Of a DNA stretch of 64,000 nt, positions 63,160 through 64,000 are shown piece after piece. Source of the stretch: Nostoc linckia z4 (GTDB lineage Bacteria; Cyanobacteriota; Cyanobacteriia; Cyanobacteriales; Nostocaceae); the NCBI RefSeq assembly GCF_002608075.1, contig NZ_LAHA01000004.1, positions 226,444 to 290,443 of the forward strand, read 5' to 3'. Position 1 is the stretch's first letter. Every line of letters starts with the position of its first letter. The notes under the pieces are model-generated. The model was not told where the DNA came from and made no database searches. It was given only the letters and a program-made list of their open reading frames with translations. The position numbers and the translations under genes are program-made.

Positions 63160-63348
63160 ATGATACCAAAGTCTATTTCCAAAGAGACAATTCTCGGAAT
63201 AATTGTCCTAGTTTTAGTTGTCGGTTCTCTAATCCTAGCGATTGTGGATTCTTCAACTCGTGCAACTTTTGCTGATTTGACAAAAGTTGCAGTAGGTACG
63301 TATATAGGACTTCACATACCTTCACCTAATCAGAAAGTTGGGCGTTAA
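63160..63348 (+). CDS. Small one-TM protein, 62 aa
   Basis: 62 residues from ATG 63160 (a TTG two codons upstream is in frame). One membrane helix (ETILGIIVLVLVVGSLILAI) is followed by a polar segment with LTKVAVGTYIGLHIPSP. No strong ribosome site. It lies within the ~550 bp present only in cassette 3, convergent with B3. Could be a membrane component of unknown type. Confidence 0.5.
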   Translation: MIPKSISKETILGIIVLVLVVGSLILAIVDSSTRATFADLTKVAVGTYIGLHIPSPNQKVGR

Positions 63349-63356
63349 TTCCACCT

Positions 63357-63674
63357 TCACTTGAGTGGCGGATCTATTCGTTGGATTTGCTCTTGATTAG
63401 TTGTCACTGTGGTAGTGGGATTACTTTGCAAGTTAATCTCTGGTTGAGCCACAGATGTTGTTGGTCTTAACACCATCACAGCAAACCCAAAAAACATTGC
63501 TACTATTGCCACAATTGCAACGTTATTGCTGCTGTCTTTACTCACAGCAGTCATCAGATTTTTGAGCAGTCCATGATACTGCTGTTGGGTTGTGGCGTTT
63601 ACTTCCGTGATAAGTGCTTCAGGAGCATTTAACTTATCATTAGAAGTGCGGGGTCTACGACTGTTGAAATCCAT
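63357..63674 (-). CDS. Small one-TM protein, cassette copy 3 (B3)
   Basis: 105 residues starting MDFNSRRPRTSNDKLNAPEA. The membrane helix NVAIVAIVAMFFGFAVMVL and the TTTVTTNQEQIQRI tail match B1 and B2, but the last residues are DPPLK in place of RGSDTGS, because different DNA begins there. GAGGT ribosome site as in the other copies. Confidence 0.75.
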   Translation of the reverse strand: MDFNSRRPRTSNDKLNAPEALITEVNATTQQQYHGLLKNLMTAVSKDSSNNVAIVAIVAMFFGFAVMVLRPTTSVAQPEINLQSNPTTTVTTNQEQIQRIDPPLK

Positions 63675-63702
63675 TGTTGTAACCTCGTGTTTTCGATGCT
63701 TA

Positions 63703-63719
63703 CCTGGAGAACATCCAGG
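63703..63719. other. Leader hairpin of B3, inverted relative to copies 1 and 2
   Basis: CCTGGAGAACATCCAGG, the reverse complement of CCTGGATGTTCTCCAGG found at 39512 and 58020, in otherwise matching flanks, with the same T-run after it. Confidence 0.7.
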
Positions 63720-63830
63720 TTTTTTCTTTCTTTTCTTAAGAATAAAAATTTCAAGCTCAAACTTGGTCAGACTAGGCTGTTAGAGTTATGTAATAGTTGT
63801 AATAGTTATGTCAAAGTTGAACTTACAGCT

Positions 63831-64000
63831 ATGACGCGATCCGTTAGAGCATCGAAAACAGGGTTAGAAAAAGCTAAAGAAGCATTCAAGCTCAAGGGTT
63901 GGACACAGGAATACTTGGCAGGGGGATCGGGCTGTTCTCGACAGACCATCAACAAATTCTTGAACGGACAACCTGTTGATAAACAGATATTCCAAACCAT
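63831..64000 (+). CDS. HTH-NACHT NTPase, cassette copy 3 (C3), cut by window end
   Basis: Only the first 56 codons are visible: MTRSVRASKTGLEKAKEAFK, GWTQEYLAGGSGCSRQTINK, FLNGQPVDKQIFQT. This is the HTH of C1 and C2. The upstream motif TGTAATAGTT is duplicated here (TGTAATAGTTGTAATAGTT). The NACHT part must lie beyond the right edge; it is inferred from the other copies. Confidence 0.75.
   Translation, partial: MTRSVRASKTGLEKAKEAFKLKGWTQEYLAGGSGCSRQTINKFLNGQPVDKQIFQT

Overview
The window comes from a filamentous, probably heterocyst-forming cyanobacterium of the Nostoc/Anabaena group. This is inferred from the very frequent HIP1 octamer (GCGATCGC), many heptamer-type short tandem repeats (GGGCATT, TTGACTG), and typical cyanobacterial genes: cpcT/cpeT lyase, hfq of the cyanobacterial type, xisH/xisI, sigma factor plus DUF1822, PEP-CTERM, AAA-like and ROCO proteins. 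Coding density is moderate, and many spacers are filled with MITE-like and palindromic repeats.

Region 1 to 34.6 kb is chromosomal in character. It opens with the 3' part of a lipoxygenase followed by two paralogous cytochrome P450s whose I-helix lacks the acid/alcohol pair of monooxygenases, suggesting an oxylipin (fatty-acid hydroperoxide) pathway. Next come a beta-carbonic anhydrase, trpC and lpdA, a PAS-LuxR regulator, an arginase-family hydrolase, an Uma2 pseudogene split by a small transposable element, a large LRR-Roc-COR-TIR protein, an aspartyl-protease pair, an SDR enzyme, a KefB-like antiporter, hfq, dapF, an aldo/keto reductase, a PEP-CTERM protein, an AAA-like ATPase, a decayed CHAT-family gene next to a sigma factor and DUF1822 gene, xisHI, a TPR protein and a CpcT/CpeT bilin lyase.

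At 34.7 kb a tRNA-Cys(GCA) is followed within 200 bp by a tyrosine recombinase. Everything from there to the right edge looks like an integrated genomic island: small unknown genes, a BRO-N/HNH operon, a ParB-like gene, toxin-antitoxin pairs and a ribbon-helix-helix regulator with a clear operator candidate. A degenerate second copy of the integrase 3' end indicates repeated integration or rearrangement.

Within the island a cassette is present three times (37.5-42.2, 56.2-60.5 and 61.4-64 kb; the third is cut by the window). Each cassette has an HTH-pentapeptide-repeat protein and a small one-TM protein on the minus strand and, divergently, an HTH-NACHT NTPase. The two regulatory-looking N-termini and their upstream DNA are related to each other, the NACHT proteins differ sharply only in the region before a conserved C-terminal tail, and a hairpin between two of the genes shows compensatory base changes. 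This is the best candidate for an incompletely described, probably defensive (NLR-like) system in the window.
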